Shown here in pieces: positions 7,826-17,317 of a stretch of DNA of 64,000 bases. The translations under genes were made by a program, and so were the position numbers. Position 1 is the first letter of the stretch. Every line of letters begins with the position of its first letter. The stretch comes from Microcystis panniformis FACHB-1757 (GTDB taxonomy: Bacteria; Cyanobacteriota; Cyanobacteriia; Cyanobacteriales; Microcystaceae), in contig NZ_CP011339.1 in the NCBI RefSeq assembly GCF_001264245.1, forward strand, positions 5,084,001 through 5,148,000, read 5' to 3'. Under the pieces are notes generated by a model. It did no database searches and was not told the DNA's origin. It was given only the letters and a program-made list of their open reading frames with translations.

Positions 7826-8080
7826 ATGTCTGTCACCCATATTAATAATCTTCAAGACCAGATTTTGCAAAGTATTAAGACTTTACCGCTAGAAAAACAG
7901 CAACAAGTCCTTGAATTTGTCAAATCCTTACAAAGAAATTCACGTTTTCAGAAATGGGATAATATTTCAGATGCAGAAGCACAGTCGTTACAAAATGAAT
8001 TTGCTCAAGAGGATATTAGCTTTTCAGAAAGTATTTTACCCGATTATTTATCTCACCTTGAACAAGAGGATAAGGAATAA
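7826..8080 (+). CDS. Antitoxin of a MazF/PemK-type pair
   Basis: 84 residues beginning MSVTHINNLQDQILQSIKTLPLEKQQQVLEFVKSL. The LPLEKQQQVLEF helix closely matches the antitoxin at 5417. The C-terminal half is acidic (NEFAQEDISFSESILPDYL), which fits toxin binding. It sits directly before the MazF-type toxin, with TAA and ATG adjacent (8078-8083), so the two are cotranscribed. It lacks the AbrB-type fold of classic MazE, so the pair is a hybrid type. Confidence 0.75.
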   Translation: MSVTHINNLQDQILQSIKTLPLEKQQQVLEFVKSLQRNSRFQKWDNISDAEAQSLQNEFAQEDISFSESILPDYLSHLEQEDKE

Positions 8081-8416
8081 ATGCGAGGCGATATTTATCT
8101 AGCTGATTTGAATCCGAGTCGTGGTTCAGAACAAGCTGGTATTCGACCTGTTATTATTGTCGAATATAACAATATTGATCGCTTCACTAGCACTGTTGTT
8201 GTAATTCCATTAACCAGTAATTTACGTCGCGCACAAATCCCCGGAACAATGGTTATTCCCGCAGGACAAGGAGGTTTAAATCAGGAATCAGTAGCCTTAT
8301 GTTATCAAATTGTTGTTATTGATAGACAACGACTTCAGAGACAGTTGGGGACACTTTCTTCTAGTTATTTACAGCAATTGGAAGAAGCGATGCGATACAC
8401 ATTAGATTTAACATAA
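8081..8416 (+). CDS. MazF/PemK-family endoribonuclease toxin
   Basis: A complete 111-residue toxin: MRGDIYLADLNPSRGSEQ (first strand and Arg-Gly-Ser-Glu loop), IRPVIIVEYN, a VVVIPLTS strand, and GGLNQESVALC with the QES motif of the family, then a C-terminal helix. MazF-type toxins cut mRNA at short single-stranded sequences. The gene directly follows its antitoxin. This is the intact counterpart of the truncated frame at 5292. Confidence 0.93.
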   Translation: MRGDIYLADLNPSRGSEQAGIRPVIIVEYNNIDRFTSTVVVIPLTSNLRRAQIPGTMVIPAGQGGLNQESVALCYQIVVIDRQRLQRQLGTLSSSYLQQLEEAMRYTLDLT

Positions 8417-8848
8417 AACCCTAATATGAATGTTTAATTAGTTTAATTTTCTTTCTGGAAAACTTGAACTTTAAGACTCCTATTACTTAGTACACTCGGC
8501 GCAGCTTCAACCCTGAAGCGTAAACTAAAACCATCCAAATCCACCGAAAAAGAAACCAGAAAAGTAGGCTAAATTGTTTCTAAAATACCATAAATGCCCC
8601 TTGATTCAGTCAATTGAGTGGGGGAATTTATATCGTATTTTTATGTTATCTTGAGGGTATTTATACCGCTTTGCGGAAGGCAAAAGTCTTATAACATAAG
8701 CTTTTCATGTTCCTAATTTTTACAATCCAAATCAATCATTAATGCTACCAGTATAAAATAATTAAAAAATGAGTCCATATCCCTATAACTTTGACAACTT
8801 TACTCTTCTGGAATAAACTGATAAACCAAACGATGCTGACAGAACAAA
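8417..8848. other. Intergenic debris between MazF-type toxin and Uma2 fragment
   Basis: The only recognisable content is the PEP-CTERM-like tail at 8483-8572 and its downstream hairpin near 8597-8625. The rest (8640-8848) is AT-rich with no gene or repeat that I can identify. Confidence 0.5.
8483..8572 (+). pseudogene. Second PEP-CTERM-like tail fragment
   Basis: Decodes LSTLGAASTLKRKLKPSKSTEK and stops at TAA 8570-8572, nearly the same as the end of the frame at 7470-7661. About 60 bases of matching downstream sequence also follow. No upstream coding region is visible, so it is a duplicated gene end. Confidence 0.5.
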
Positions 8849-9337
8849 TTAAACCTTTAGCCAAGCAAAAATATCCGCTGCTGATATTGACCAACGTTCT
8901 AAACCTTTAATCACTGCTAAAGGCTCATTATTTCCTTCAGTTGCAATATGTACTTTCGGTAATCCTGTTTGAAAAACGGTGACTGACTTTGCTAAAGGAT
9001 CAATCAACCAACCTAATTCTGTTCCTTGTTGTAAACAGAAAATAATCTTTTCCATCCCTAAGGTAACAGATTGTTCAGGAGACATAATTTCAATAATCCA
9101 ATCTGGATAACGTAAAAATTGATCGGCCATTTCTCCATCTAGATCTCTTGGCAAATTCTCCCAACGAATCACCGCAATATCTGGCACAATTGAACGTTCT
9201 GCAAAAGTACAACGCAATTCAGGTAGAGCATAAGCTAATTTTTGAGGTTTAGTCTGTTGATTAATGGCAGAGGCTAACTCAAATTGTAAGATGCTATGTT
9301 TTCCTTTGGCCATAGGTTTTTGAGTGACAATTCCATG
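8849..9337 (-). pseudogene. Uma2-family (DUF820) gene, C-terminal part cut off by IS5
   Basis: The frame is open from the IS junction: HGIVTQKPMAKGKHSILQFEL, then IVPDIAVIRWENLP, DWIIEIMSPEQSV and LGWLIDPLAKSVTVFQ. This is the PD-(D/E)xK-like core of Uma2 proteins, putative nucleases of unknown role that are abundant in cyanobacteria. The first 27 residues lie on the far side of the IS at 10565-10645, in the same orientation. Rejoining the halves at the TATT target gives an uninterrupted protein of about 190 residues. The ATG at 9313 could still start a truncated product. Confidence 0.8.
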
Positions 9338-9345
9338 ATAATATT

Positions 9346-10562
9346 AGACCTCTTGCATAATTTTTTTATGGTATAATGGAGGGTTTTGCTTTTTTCTCAA
9401 TTCTTAGATTGAAGTGGAAAAAAGAATAAAATGTGATCTTAGGTCAGGAAATCATCTATAATTTTGCTATGTTTATTAGCAAAATTATGGATTATCAAAA
9501 CTTATCAGATGAACAATTCAAACGCCGTTTCGGTGTGTATAAACAAACCTATAGAAAGATGGTAGAATCAGTAAAAAGTGTTGAAGCCGACTCTAATTCA
9601 CCATCTAAAAGGGGACCGAAACCTAAACTATCTATAGAAGAACAAGTTTTAGTAACGTTAGAATATTGGCGAGAATATAGAACATATTTTCACATTGGTA
9701 CAAGCTGGGAACTATCAGAATCAACTATATGTCGGATTGTAAATAAGACGGAAAAAATGCTTTTACAATCGGGAAACTTCCGTTTAAAAGGAAAAAAAGC
9801 TTTACTCAATCAAGCAGAGATACCGGTCATAACGGTAATGGATGTAACGGAAACTCCCATTGAACGCCCCCAAAAGAAACAGAAAGATTTTTTGGGAGGT
9901 AAAAGAGGTTATCATACTTTAAAATCCCAATTAGTAGCTGATCAAAATACCGAGGAAATTATCTGTGTCTTTTGTGGGAAAGGTAGAGGTCATGATTTTA
10001 GTTTATTTAAAAAAAGTCGAGTTCGTTTTCATCCTTTAACTACCAGCATAGAAGACAGTGGTTATCAGGGAATAGCTGCATACCATAGTAATAGTTATAC
10101 ACCGAAAAAGAAATCGAAAAATAGAAAATTAACAGAGTTAGAAAAAGAGTATAACAAGGCTTTAGCCAAAGAAAGGATTATCATTGAACATATAAATAGG
10201 AAACTCAAAACCTTTAAAATCTTATCCTGTAAATATCGGAATCGTCGTCGAAGATATAGTTTAAGAGTTAACTTGTTGGCGGCTATTTATAACTGTGAGT
10301 TAGGGATAGGTATAGCAGCTTCTTAAAAGTTGCCTAAAGATTAATCAAGTCAAGGAGAATTTATTCTCAATTTTTATAATTGAGATAGTTTGTGCCGCTT
10401 AAATAAAGAGGTTTTGATAACCAAATTAAAGCATATCTAAAGAGTTTTGAGTTAAAAGTTAAACTTCAAGTTTTCATTTAGAATGAATGTACTGGTTAAC
10501 TGATTTTTTGGGGAAAATTAGTCAACCCATCATTATAACATATAATTAATTTGCAAGAGGTC
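9346..10562 (+). mobile_element. IS5-family element, copy 1 (complete)
   Basis: 1217 bp with inverted ends (A)GACCTCTTGCA and TGCAAGAGGTC. It is flanked by a 4-bp duplication TATT (9342-9345 and 10563-10566), which restores the Uma2 frame when removed. It carries one intact transposase and about 235 bp of non-coding right end. Confidence 0.9.
9487..10326 (+). CDS. IS5-family transposase
   Basis: 280 residues from ATG 9487 (MDYQNLSDEQFKRRFGVY); upstream in-frame GTG/ATG starts at 9433 and 9469 are possible but less typical. A helix-turn-helix at about 60-100 (EEQVLVTLEYWREYRTYFHI) is followed by the DDE fold: VMDVTETPIERP (first Asp), SIEDSGYQGI (second Asp) and KERIIIEHINRKLK (Glu). No lesion is visible, so the element may be active. 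A degenerate relative is at 22110-22975. Confidence 0.92.
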   Translation: MDYQNLSDEQFKRRFGVYKQTYRKMVESVKSVEADSNSPSKRGPKPKLSIEEQVLVTLEYWREYRTYFHIGTSWELSESTICRIVNKTEKMLLQSGNFRLKGKKALLNQAEIPVITVMDVTETPIERPQKKQKDFLGGKRGYHTLKSQLVADQNTEEIICVFCGKGRGHDFSLFKKSRVRFHPLTTSIEDSGYQGIAAYHSNSYTPKKKSKNRKLTELEKEYNKALAKERIIIEHINRKLKTFKILSCKYRNRRRRYSLRVNLLAAIYNCELGIGIAAS

Positions 10563-10564
10563 TA

Positions 10565-10645
10565 TTCCCTAGCAGGCTTAGTTTCTGGAAGGGCAAGAAA
10601 TACTTCGAGGGAAAGGGCTTGTTTATCTTCTATTGTGGTAAACAT
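10565..10645 (-). pseudogene. N-terminal fragment of the split Uma2 gene
   Basis: Decodes MFTTIEDKQALSLEVFLALP then ETKPARE, the usual N-terminus of cyanobacterial Uma2 proteins, and ends at the IS5 junction. It continues in frame with 8849-9337 once the IS and one TATT are removed. Confidence 0.8.
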
Positions 10646-10757
10646 TGATTGATTTCTCCGCTCTTGAGTTGTTTTCTATTATAAGCTCCTGACTCCTGAC
10701 TCTCAGGACAATTTTTGATTTTTGCCATAAGTCCAATCTAAAAATACGGGTTTTTCT

Positions 10758-11378
10758 TTAAGCTCTAGCACGAAAAATTTGATTAGCAGTGAGGTTTAAC
10801 TCTGGAAAAACCCCTGAAATAAGACGTTGATCCTGTTTAAATAAATTACCTTGATATTCTCCATCAATTAATTGATAGATAGAAATGGTGGGTTCTTTGG
10901 GGCTGCCGATATATCGGGCCGAACCTTTGGCTAAATAATCGATAATCCAATATTCGGCAATTCCTAATTGTTCGTAGTCGTCGAATTTTTTCAGATAATC
11001 ATCTCGCCAATTGGAACTGACAATTTCAATAATTAATTTAGCTGATGTTGCCAGAGAAATTGAGGAAGCAGTTTCCCAATAGGGATCATTAACTAGATTT
11101 TCTCTGTCTAAGACAATAATATCGGGTAGATAACCCGTATGAGAGCGAAGGGGTTTTACTGCCGCAGTATTGGGGATAAAATAGGGCAATTGCTGCCGAT
11201 TTATCTCTAAGAATAGGGTTCCAGAAACAAATCCGCCAATTTCTTCGTGTTTTCCGATCGGTCGCATCATGGCCAATAATTTTCCTGCGATTAATTCGTA
11301 TTGTTGTCCATCATCGGGATATTGATTGATATAGTCATCAAAAGTCAACAATTGGGGGATAGTTTGGGTTGTGGTCAT
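10758..11378 (-). CDS. Uma2-family (DUF820) putative endonuclease
   Basis: A complete 206-residue Uma2 protein: TFDDYINQYPDDGQQYELIAG at the N-terminus, then LPDIIVLDREN, AKLIIEIVSSNWRDDYLKK and GIAEYWIIDYLAKGS, matching the family's Asp, Glu and Lys positions of a restriction-endonuclease-like fold. Biological substrates are not established for the family. It is separate from and only distantly similar to the split copy at 8849-10645. No operon partner is apparent. Confidence 0.88.
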   Translation of the reverse strand: MTTTQTIPQLLTFDDYINQYPDDGQQYELIAGKLLAMMRPIGKHEEIGGFVSGTLFLEINRQQLPYFIPNTAAVKPLRSHTGYLPDIIVLDRENLVNDPYWETASSISLATSAKLIIEIVSSNWRDDYLKKFDDYEQLGIAEYWIIDYLAKGSARYIGSPKEPTISIYQLIDGEYQGNLFKQDQRLISGVFPELNLTANQIFRARA

Positions 11379-11426
11379 GGCAGTTAGGGGGAAGAAGAGA
11401 GATCATTTTTCTAGATTCTAACTCGA

Positions 11427-12952
11427 TTAACGACGTTGCCACCAAGTCAATCCAGCTAGGGTAAATCCTACTAAAGGCATTACTACCATCGCTATCCAAA
11501 AAATAGCGTTAGCTTGCAGGGGATTTAAATTAATTCTTCTATTTTCTGGTTCCTTAGCCCGGATAGATAATGTGGCTGTTTCACCACTGGCTAACCACTG
11601 CACAGAATTTAAAAATATATCTCCGTTTAACTGTTGTTCAAATAGTCCATCGCTGGCAAAGCTGGCATTACCAATCACGATTAATTTACCTTTTTTTCCC
11701 GTTAGAGCAACTCCTAAATCAAAGGGGCCCGCTAAATCTTTTTCAGGGTTAAACTGGAGATTCTGATCATTTAAATCACTCTCAGCCCACATTTTATCAT
11801 TAGTAATCATTAAAGATACGGCTTCAATTCCTTCGATGGGAACGGTAGCGATGGGACGAGCAAAGGGAAAGATAGAAATACCGTTGGCAAAATCGCGAGT
11901 AATCGGATGATTACCGTAATTGGTAATAATGGGACTAGCCGGACCTAAACCGATGATTTCCCCAGCACCGGAAGCATCAATAATAATCCGATTATCTAGT
12001 TTCACACCCCAAGGGGTTAATAAGGGTTCTAATCCGGTTTCGGTTTGGGGGTCAATCATTAATAAAATTTTGCCCCCTGCTCAAGATAGTTTTTTAAAGC
12101 GGTGACTTCCTGGGGAAATATTTTTCTTTTGGGACTGGCAATAATAATGACATCGGCATTATTGGGAATGGTGGAACGTTCCACTAGATTAAGTGGTTCT
12201 ACTTGATAACCTTTTGCTTCTAAACTATTGACTGCTTGCACTAATCCACCTTGAGGTTCTTTGATGGCATTTTCTCCATGACCTTGCAGAAAATAAGCGG
12301 TTAAAGTGCGATTAGTTTTAGCGGTTTCGATGGCATTACTCAGTTTCGCTTCGGTGAGACTTTCCTGTTCACTAATAGTTTTTAGGGGTTGTTTTTTGTC
12401 ACCATACTGTAGATAGACTCTAGACAGATTATCATCAGCTAGTTTTTTGAATTCCTGAGCGATATTGGTTTTTTTCTCCAGGTTAACTATCTCGTACTGA
12501 AATTGGGGATTTTTGCGTTGATAATTGGCTAAAAGTTCCTCTTCGTTGGCACTGATTCCCCGGGTTGAAAAAATCCAGACTTTGACTGGTTTTGACAGAT
12601 TGGTTAATAGTCTTTCGGTTTGGGGGGATAAACTAAAGATTTGGTTTTCGGTTAAATCAACTCGATAGGGATAACGGAGAGCGAGAAAGTTAATTAAACC
12701 GATAACGCTGAGGACAATAATAGTAGTAATGAGGGTTTGAGTGCCAGTGCGGGTACTTCTTTTTTGCCAAAATTCTTTGGAAGTGATTACTAATAACAAC
12801 AGCCACCCTAGAAACAGAATAGCCCCGGCAATTAATAACCCCAGAGAGAGGGATGACCACTGACCAGAGATTAACCCCACTGTTAAGCCAGCACTACCCA
12901 GAAAGAGGGCGGGTATATAGAGAAATTTACTGTATTTTTGCCAGGATATCAT
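11427..12952 (-). CDS. GldG-type ABC transporter auxiliary protein, one frameshift
   Basis: Two frames make one protein of about 508 residues. The first (12952 to 12059) has two N-terminal membrane helices, then a periplasmic domain (DLTENQIFSLSPQT, VWIFSTR, AYFLQGHGE). The second (12059 to 11427) starts IDPQTETGLEPLL and ends in a C-terminal helix (AIFWIAMVVMPLVGFTLAGL) plus basic residues. They join at a G5 run (plus-strand C 12073-12077): with six G the frame reads LEQGGKILLMIDPQ, as expected. It is the last gene of a Gld-type operon with the permease two bases upstream. Such systems export unknown substrates in non-gliding bacteria. Confidence 0.82.
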
Positions 12953-12954
12953 AG

Positions 12955-13784
12955 TTAGTTTCTTTGATAACGGTCCGCTTCGATCGCTTGAGTAGTTAGG
13001 AAGATTCCCAGCAGAATATAACTGAGGAGGATGACTAAACTACTACTGTCAAAAATTCCCCGCACGAAATTGTTAAAGGGTTGATACCAAGATAGATGGG
13101 AGAGCAATTCTTTCAGGAAAAATCCGATCTGTTCTCCCACTTCTCCCCCAATGCGATCTCGAAAGAAGGTTTCGGCATTGTTAGCAATTACATCCAGTAT
13201 CCAGATAAATAAGATGGTGATAAAGGTGATGATGTAAGCAAGGATAGAACTATTGGTGAGGGAAGATATAAACATCCCGATGGCTAGGATGGCCGCTGCC
13301 AGTAAAATTAATCCTAGATGAGCTAGTAAAATACTGGCTATATTTACTGGGGGAACTGCGGTACTAAAAACCACTATTTCGTAAATCCAGAGGGGGTAAT
13401 CATCACGGTAAAAAAGGCCAGCACTCCCAATAATTTACCGATGGCTATACTCCAATTAGTCAGGGGAGAAGTGGCTAAAAGTTCTAGGGTTCCCTGTTTT
13501 TTTTCCTCTGCGTATAATCCCATAGACAGAGCCGGCAAAATAACCAACAATAAGGAGGATAAAATAATGCCGATGAAAGTGGTCATAAATTCAGACACCG
13601 TATCTCTGGCTACCAGAAATCCCGATTGTTCTTGGATACCAATATCGAGAATAATGCCGTAGAGAAGGGAGTTAAAGAAAAATCCCGCTACTAACCAAAA
13701 TATCCCCATAATGATATAGGCATTGGCGGCGGTAAAATAGCTTTGAAATTCCTTGCGAAAAATCGCCCAGATATTATTGATCAT
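12955..13784 (-). CDS. ABC-2 type permease of the Gld-like operon, one frameshift
   Basis: The N-terminal 136 residues (IFRKEFQSYFTAANAYIIMG, EEKKQGTLELLATSPL) and C-terminal 139 residues form a six-helix ABC-2 permease of about 277 residues. The break is at plus-strand G 13392-13396: one extra base would read FTVMITPLWIYEIVVFSTA through the junction. It overlaps the ATPase gene by 11 bases and is followed by the GldG-like gene. It forms the membrane channel of the transporter. The frameshift would be fatal if real; see findings. Confidence 0.82.
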
Positions 13785-14715
13785 TTCTCTCCTCTTGCTG
13801 GTTACTTTCCCCGCTGCCGATTACTTCCAGAAAGATGTCTTCTAGGGTTTTACGCGTGCGACGCATTTCTAATAGGTTATAACCATTGTTGACAACTATT
13901 CTAGCAAGTTCTGCCCCTAGGTTTGTCCCCGCTTGACCAACAATTTTGAGCAGGTTATCGCCGACTTTTGCCCCTTGCTCGACTTGCGGCATTTGTTGAA
14001 GGATTTCTAACAGGGAATCCCTATCACCTTCGATCTCAATTTCATAACTGGAACCAGCAGGGGTAGCGGTAGTAATATTATTGGCTACGATGCGACCCCG
14101 ATTAATAATTGTCGCTCGATCGCAGGTAATACTCACTTCTGGTAAAATATGAGTGGAGAGAATAATTGTATGTTCTCCCGCTAAACTTTTAATTAGATTT
14201 CTCACCTCGATAATCTGTTTCGGATCCAATCCTACTGTCGGTTCATCTAAAATAATTACCGGTGGATCGTGTACGATCGCTTGGGCAATTCCCACACGCT
14301 GTTTATAACCTTTGGATAACTTGCGGATAATAACTTTTCTTTTTTCTAGTAACTGACATTTACCTAAAACTAAATCTACCCGCGCTTTTCTATCCCCCGA
14401 TGAGATGCCTTTAATCCGTGCCACAAAATCAAGAAAACTTTCCACGGTCATCTCTGGATACAAGGGGGGATTTTCAGGAAGATAACCAATGCGACGACGC
14501 ACTTCTAAGGATTGTTGATGCACATCGTATCCTGCTATCCTTGCCGTTCCTGTTGTGGCAGGAATATAACCAGATAAAATCCTCATAGTCGTGGTTTTTC
14601 CCGCTCCATTCGGTCCCAAGAAACCGAGTATTTCTCCTTTTTCTACGGTAAAATCCACGTCACTAATTGCCGTGGTCGAACCATAAATTTTACTCAGATG
14701 TTCCACTTCAATCAT
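13774..14715 (-). CDS. ABC transporter ATPase of the Gld-like operon
   Basis: An intact 313-residue ATPase: Walker A GPNGAGKTT, Q-loop region YLPENPPLYPEM, signature LSKGYKQRVGIAQAI (a variant of LSGGQ), Walker B VIILDEP and H-loop STHIL. The C-terminal 80 residues are the regulatory extension common in GldA/CcmA-like ATPases. It is the first gene of a three-gene operon with the permease and GldG-like protein. Substrate unknown. The related Flavobacterium genes are needed for gliding, but that function cannot be assumed here. Confidence 0.9.
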   Translation of the reverse strand: MIEVEHLSKIYGSTTAISDVDFTVEKGEILGFLGPNGAGKTTTMRILSGYIPATTGTARIAGYDVHQQSLEVRRRIGYLPENPPLYPEMTVESFLDFVARIKGISSGDRKARVDLVLGKCQLLEKRKVIIRKLSKGYKQRVGIAQAIVHDPPVIILDEPTVGLDPKQIIEVRNLIKSLAGEHTIILSTHILPEVSITCDRATIINRGRIVANNITTATPAGSSYEIEIEGDRDSLLEILQQMPQVEQGAKVGDNLLKIVGQAGTNLGAELARIVVNNGYNLLEMRRTRKTLEDIFLEVIGSGESNQQEERNDQ

Positions 14716-14845
14716 AAGCTTTATCAGTTATCAGTTATCAGTTACCAGTTACCAGTTATTAGTTACCAGTTATCAGATGGGAGTTATCAGTTATCAGTTA
14801 TCAGTTACCAGATGGGAGTTATCAGATAGGAGTTTTCAGTCTGTT
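14716..14845. repeat. Short tandem heptamer repeats (CAGTTAT type)
   Basis: Reiterated (T)TATCAGT and ACCAGTT units with interspersed GATGGGAG, a typical cyanobacterial short tandemly repeated repetitive sequence. Similar patches occur at 34967-35007, 36595-36640, 38829-38880 and 53656-53705. Confidence 0.75.
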
Positions 14846-14891
14846 AAGTGACCAGTTCGGGGCTTTCTTTTCAATGATTACTAATTACTAC

Positions 14892-16031
14892 TCACTGATA
14901 ACTGATTTTTCCCAGACTATGATCCCGATTAATTTCTACCACTAGATGCGCTTGTTTGAGCAGGGGTGGGAGAAATAATTGCGGATGTAAACTTTTCCAA
15001 AAATACTTGACAAATTCCTCGATTTCTGATGGGTTCATACCTCCTTTTGTTTCGGCTGCCTGTCGCCATTGTAAACTGTAACGGTAGTCAAGGGGATAAA
15101 GAATCAGTAAGCGATCGATTTTTGACCAGAGGGGTAGATATTCTCGTAATCTTTGATTATTATCCCTGGCGAATTGTCGGTCTTCTTCGCTATTAATCGG
15201 ATCGGGGGCATGATCAAAGACTGTTTCTTCTATTGGATTCATGCCCACAAACCAACCCTCGAAAAAAAGAATATCAACTCCCTCCACTTGTTCCGCTGCA
15301 ATTCTATCTCCTTGTCCTTGATGCAGGGACTTGTCAAAACGCGGTATTAAAATCGGACTTTCTTGCTGACAAACCTGTTCTAAAACTTTAATTCCTAATG
15401 CTATATCATGAGTACCCGGTGGACCACGCCAGCGCAATCTTTCATCCTTTTGACGCAATTTTATTCGCTCATTATAGGTCTTATAAATATCATCTAAAGA
15501 GAGATTATTTACTTTTAAATCAAAATAGGCTAAAATAATCGACATTATGGATGTTAGGGTTGTCTTCCCCGTGCCTTGGGGAGCCAAAATGCCTTGAATC
15601 AACGGTTTTGCGTGGCTGCGTAGCTCTAGCGCCCAAGGAATCCAGAAGCACCAACAGCTGATCAAAATCTGATTTGGCTGATTTATCCCTAACTCCTGAC
15701 ATTTTTGCCAGACTCGCGGCCAGAGAATCGTTAATAGTTCCGCCCTTTCCTGTAGGATGAGAGGGTTAGTCTCCCTAAAATTTAAGGATTCGATCGCTAG
15801 TAATTCTGCTAAATCCGCCTCAGTTAAGGGATTTTTGTCGATTAATCCCCGTAAAATCGTCAAAATCTTCATGGCTGTTATATCAGAATTAGCAAAAAAA
15901 CTGTCCCAATGATTCAGGAGTAATTCTCTAGGGTTAGCCACCCATACCAGTGGATTAATCCCGCTCAAGATTTTTTTGAGAGTGTTTTTTAGGGTTATTT
16001 GCCCAAAAATGAAGGGTTTGCAGGCAGGCAC
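14892..16031 (-). CDS. glyK: D-glycerate 3-kinase (plant/cyanobacterial type)
   Basis: About 379 residues with a P-loop ILAPQGTGKTTLTS, SLDDIYKTYNER, WRGPPGTHD, LIPRFDKSLHQGQGDR and LFFEGWFVGMNP, all typical of plant-type glycerate kinase. It phosphorylates glycerate to 3-phosphoglycerate, the last step of photorespiratory carbon recovery. The GTG start at 16031 lies inside a copy of a dispersed repeat (16018-16095), so the first residues (MPACKPFIFG) may not be native. A downstream start such as the ATG of MKILTILRGL is possible. It stands alone. Confidence 0.88.
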   Translation of the reverse strand: MPACKPFIFGQITLKNTLKKILSGINPLVWVANPRELLLNHWDSFFANSDITAMKILTILRGLIDKNPLTEADLAELLAIESLNFRETNPLILQERAELLTILWPRVWQKCQELGINQPNQILISCWCFWIPWALELRSHAKPLIQGILAPQGTGKTTLTSIMSIILAYFDLKVNNLSLDDIYKTYNERIKLRQKDERLRWRGPPGTHDIALGIKVLEQVCQQESPILIPRFDKSLHQGQGDRIAAEQVEGVDILFFEGWFVGMNPIEETVFDHAPDPINSEEDRQFARDNNQRLREYLPLWSKIDRLLILYPLDYRYSLQWRQAAETKGGMNPSEIEEFVKYFWKSLHPQLFLPPLLKQAHLVVEINRDHSLGKISYQ

Positions 16032-16095
16032 GGATTCCCATTATATATATAAGCATATGTCAAGTTCCCTTTTCAGTCAAGGGGCTTGGCCAAAA
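16018..16095 (-). repeat. Dispersed repeat, partial copy D
   Basis: GGCAGGCACGGATTCCCATT followed by TATATATAAG and GTCAAGT matches the core of the longer copies at 17066-17199, 17518-17645 and 18128-18259. It overlaps the annotated start of glyK. Confidence 0.65.
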
Positions 16096-16167
16096 ATCTC
16101 TAGCTTTGTCTCCAGTTTCCCAATCGGTTAGACTAAGAATTATTAACATTACTTAACAAAACACCAG

Positions 16168-17034
16168 ATGAATACAGCTGCTCTGACGATAAAGCAAAAT
16201 TGGCAATGGCAAGGACATTCGATACACTATGTGCAAGCGGGTACTAGAGTCGCGGGAAAACCCCCTTTACTATTAGTCCACGGTTTTGGCGCTTCCACCG
16301 ACCATTGGCGAAAAAATCTGCAAGGTTTAGCCTCAGAATGGGAAGTATGGGCGATCGATCTGTTAGGATTCGGTAGATCAGCTAAACCAGATCTTGTCTA
16401 TAGTGGCAGTCTTTGGCAGCAACAATTAAATGATTTTATCAAGGAAGTTGTGGCGCAACCGACGGTTTTAGCGGGTAATTCTTTGGGGGGTTACGCTTCT
16501 CTCTGCGTGGCTGCTAATCACTCTGAGAATGTTCGGGGATTAATTCTCCTCAATAGTGCCGGTCCCTTTAGCGATACAGAAAGCAATCGTCAGCCTAATT
16601 TAGCACAAAAATTACTGCGATCGATCTTGCTGCAACCCTGGGCCAGTTATCTCTTATTTCTCTATACCCGTCAACCCAAAACTATCCGCAAAACCCTAGA
16701 GAAAGTATATCTCGATCGCAGTGCCATTACTGAGCAGTTAATAGAAGATATCCGTCGTCCTTCCCTGGATGCGGGAGCAGCCAAAGTTTTTGCTTCTGTG
16801 TTTAAATCTCCCCGGGGGGAAAATGTCGATATTCTCCTGCAAAAGTTAAGTTGTCCCCTGTTGATGTTATGGGGTGAGGGGGACCCTTGGATGAATACTA
16901 GGGAACGCGGGGCCAAATTCCGTCAATACTATCCTTCTCTGACAGAATATTATCTAACTGCCGGTCATTGTCCCCACGATGAAATTCCCACAGAGGTTAA
17001 CCAGTTGATTAGTGATTGGGTGAAAAGCTTATAG
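16168..17034 (+). CDS. Alpha/beta hydrolase
   Basis: 288 residues. LLLVHGFGAS forms the oxyanion region, the nucleophile elbow is GNSLGGYA (Ser105), and the acid and base are in WGEGDPW (Asp239) and AGHCPHDE. This layout matches the cyanobacterial and plastid hydrolase group near pheophytinase and haloperoxidase-like esterases, but the substrate is not readable. No signal peptide, so it is cytosolic or peripheral. Complete and single-gene. Confidence 0.88.
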   Translation: MNTAALTIKQNWQWQGHSIHYVQAGTRVAGKPPLLLVHGFGASTDHWRKNLQGLASEWEVWAIDLLGFGRSAKPDLVYSGSLWQQQLNDFIKEVVAQPTVLAGNSLGGYASLCVAANHSENVRGLILLNSAGPFSDTESNRQPNLAQKLLRSILLQPWASYLLFLYTRQPKTIRKTLEKVYLDRSAITEQLIEDIRRPSLDAGAAKVFASVFKSPRGENVDILLQKLSCPLLMLWGEGDPWMNTRERGAKFRQYYPSLTEYYLTAGHCPHDEIPTEVNQLISDWVKSL

Positions 17035-17065
17035 GTAGTTAGGGATCGGTTATCAGGTTTTTTTT

Positions 17066-17199
17066 TGACGCTTATTTGACCTGAAAAAAGAGGGTCTGTA
17101 GGAAGGCACGGATTCCCATTCTATATATAAATATCTGTCAAGTGCGGGGATTTGTCAAGGGTTTTTTTGAAAAAATCTGCTGGAATTTGACTGGTAAGC
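17066..17199 (+). repeat. Dispersed repeat A
   Basis: About 130 bp: TGACGCTTATTTGACCTGAA, then AGGCACGGATTCCCATTCT, GTGCGGGGATTTGTCAAGGG and CTGCTGGAATTTGACTGG. Copies B and C bracket the intact DUF29 gene. Confidence 0.8.
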
Positions 17200-17317
17200 T
17201 GTTGACTATCTAAATTACTCGTTAAGACTGCACTGGACTTGGGAGCAGGGAGAAGGAGTTTGAGCATTTGTACTCAAACATCCAATACGCAATTTAAATT
17301 CAGTACAGCTTAGGGAA

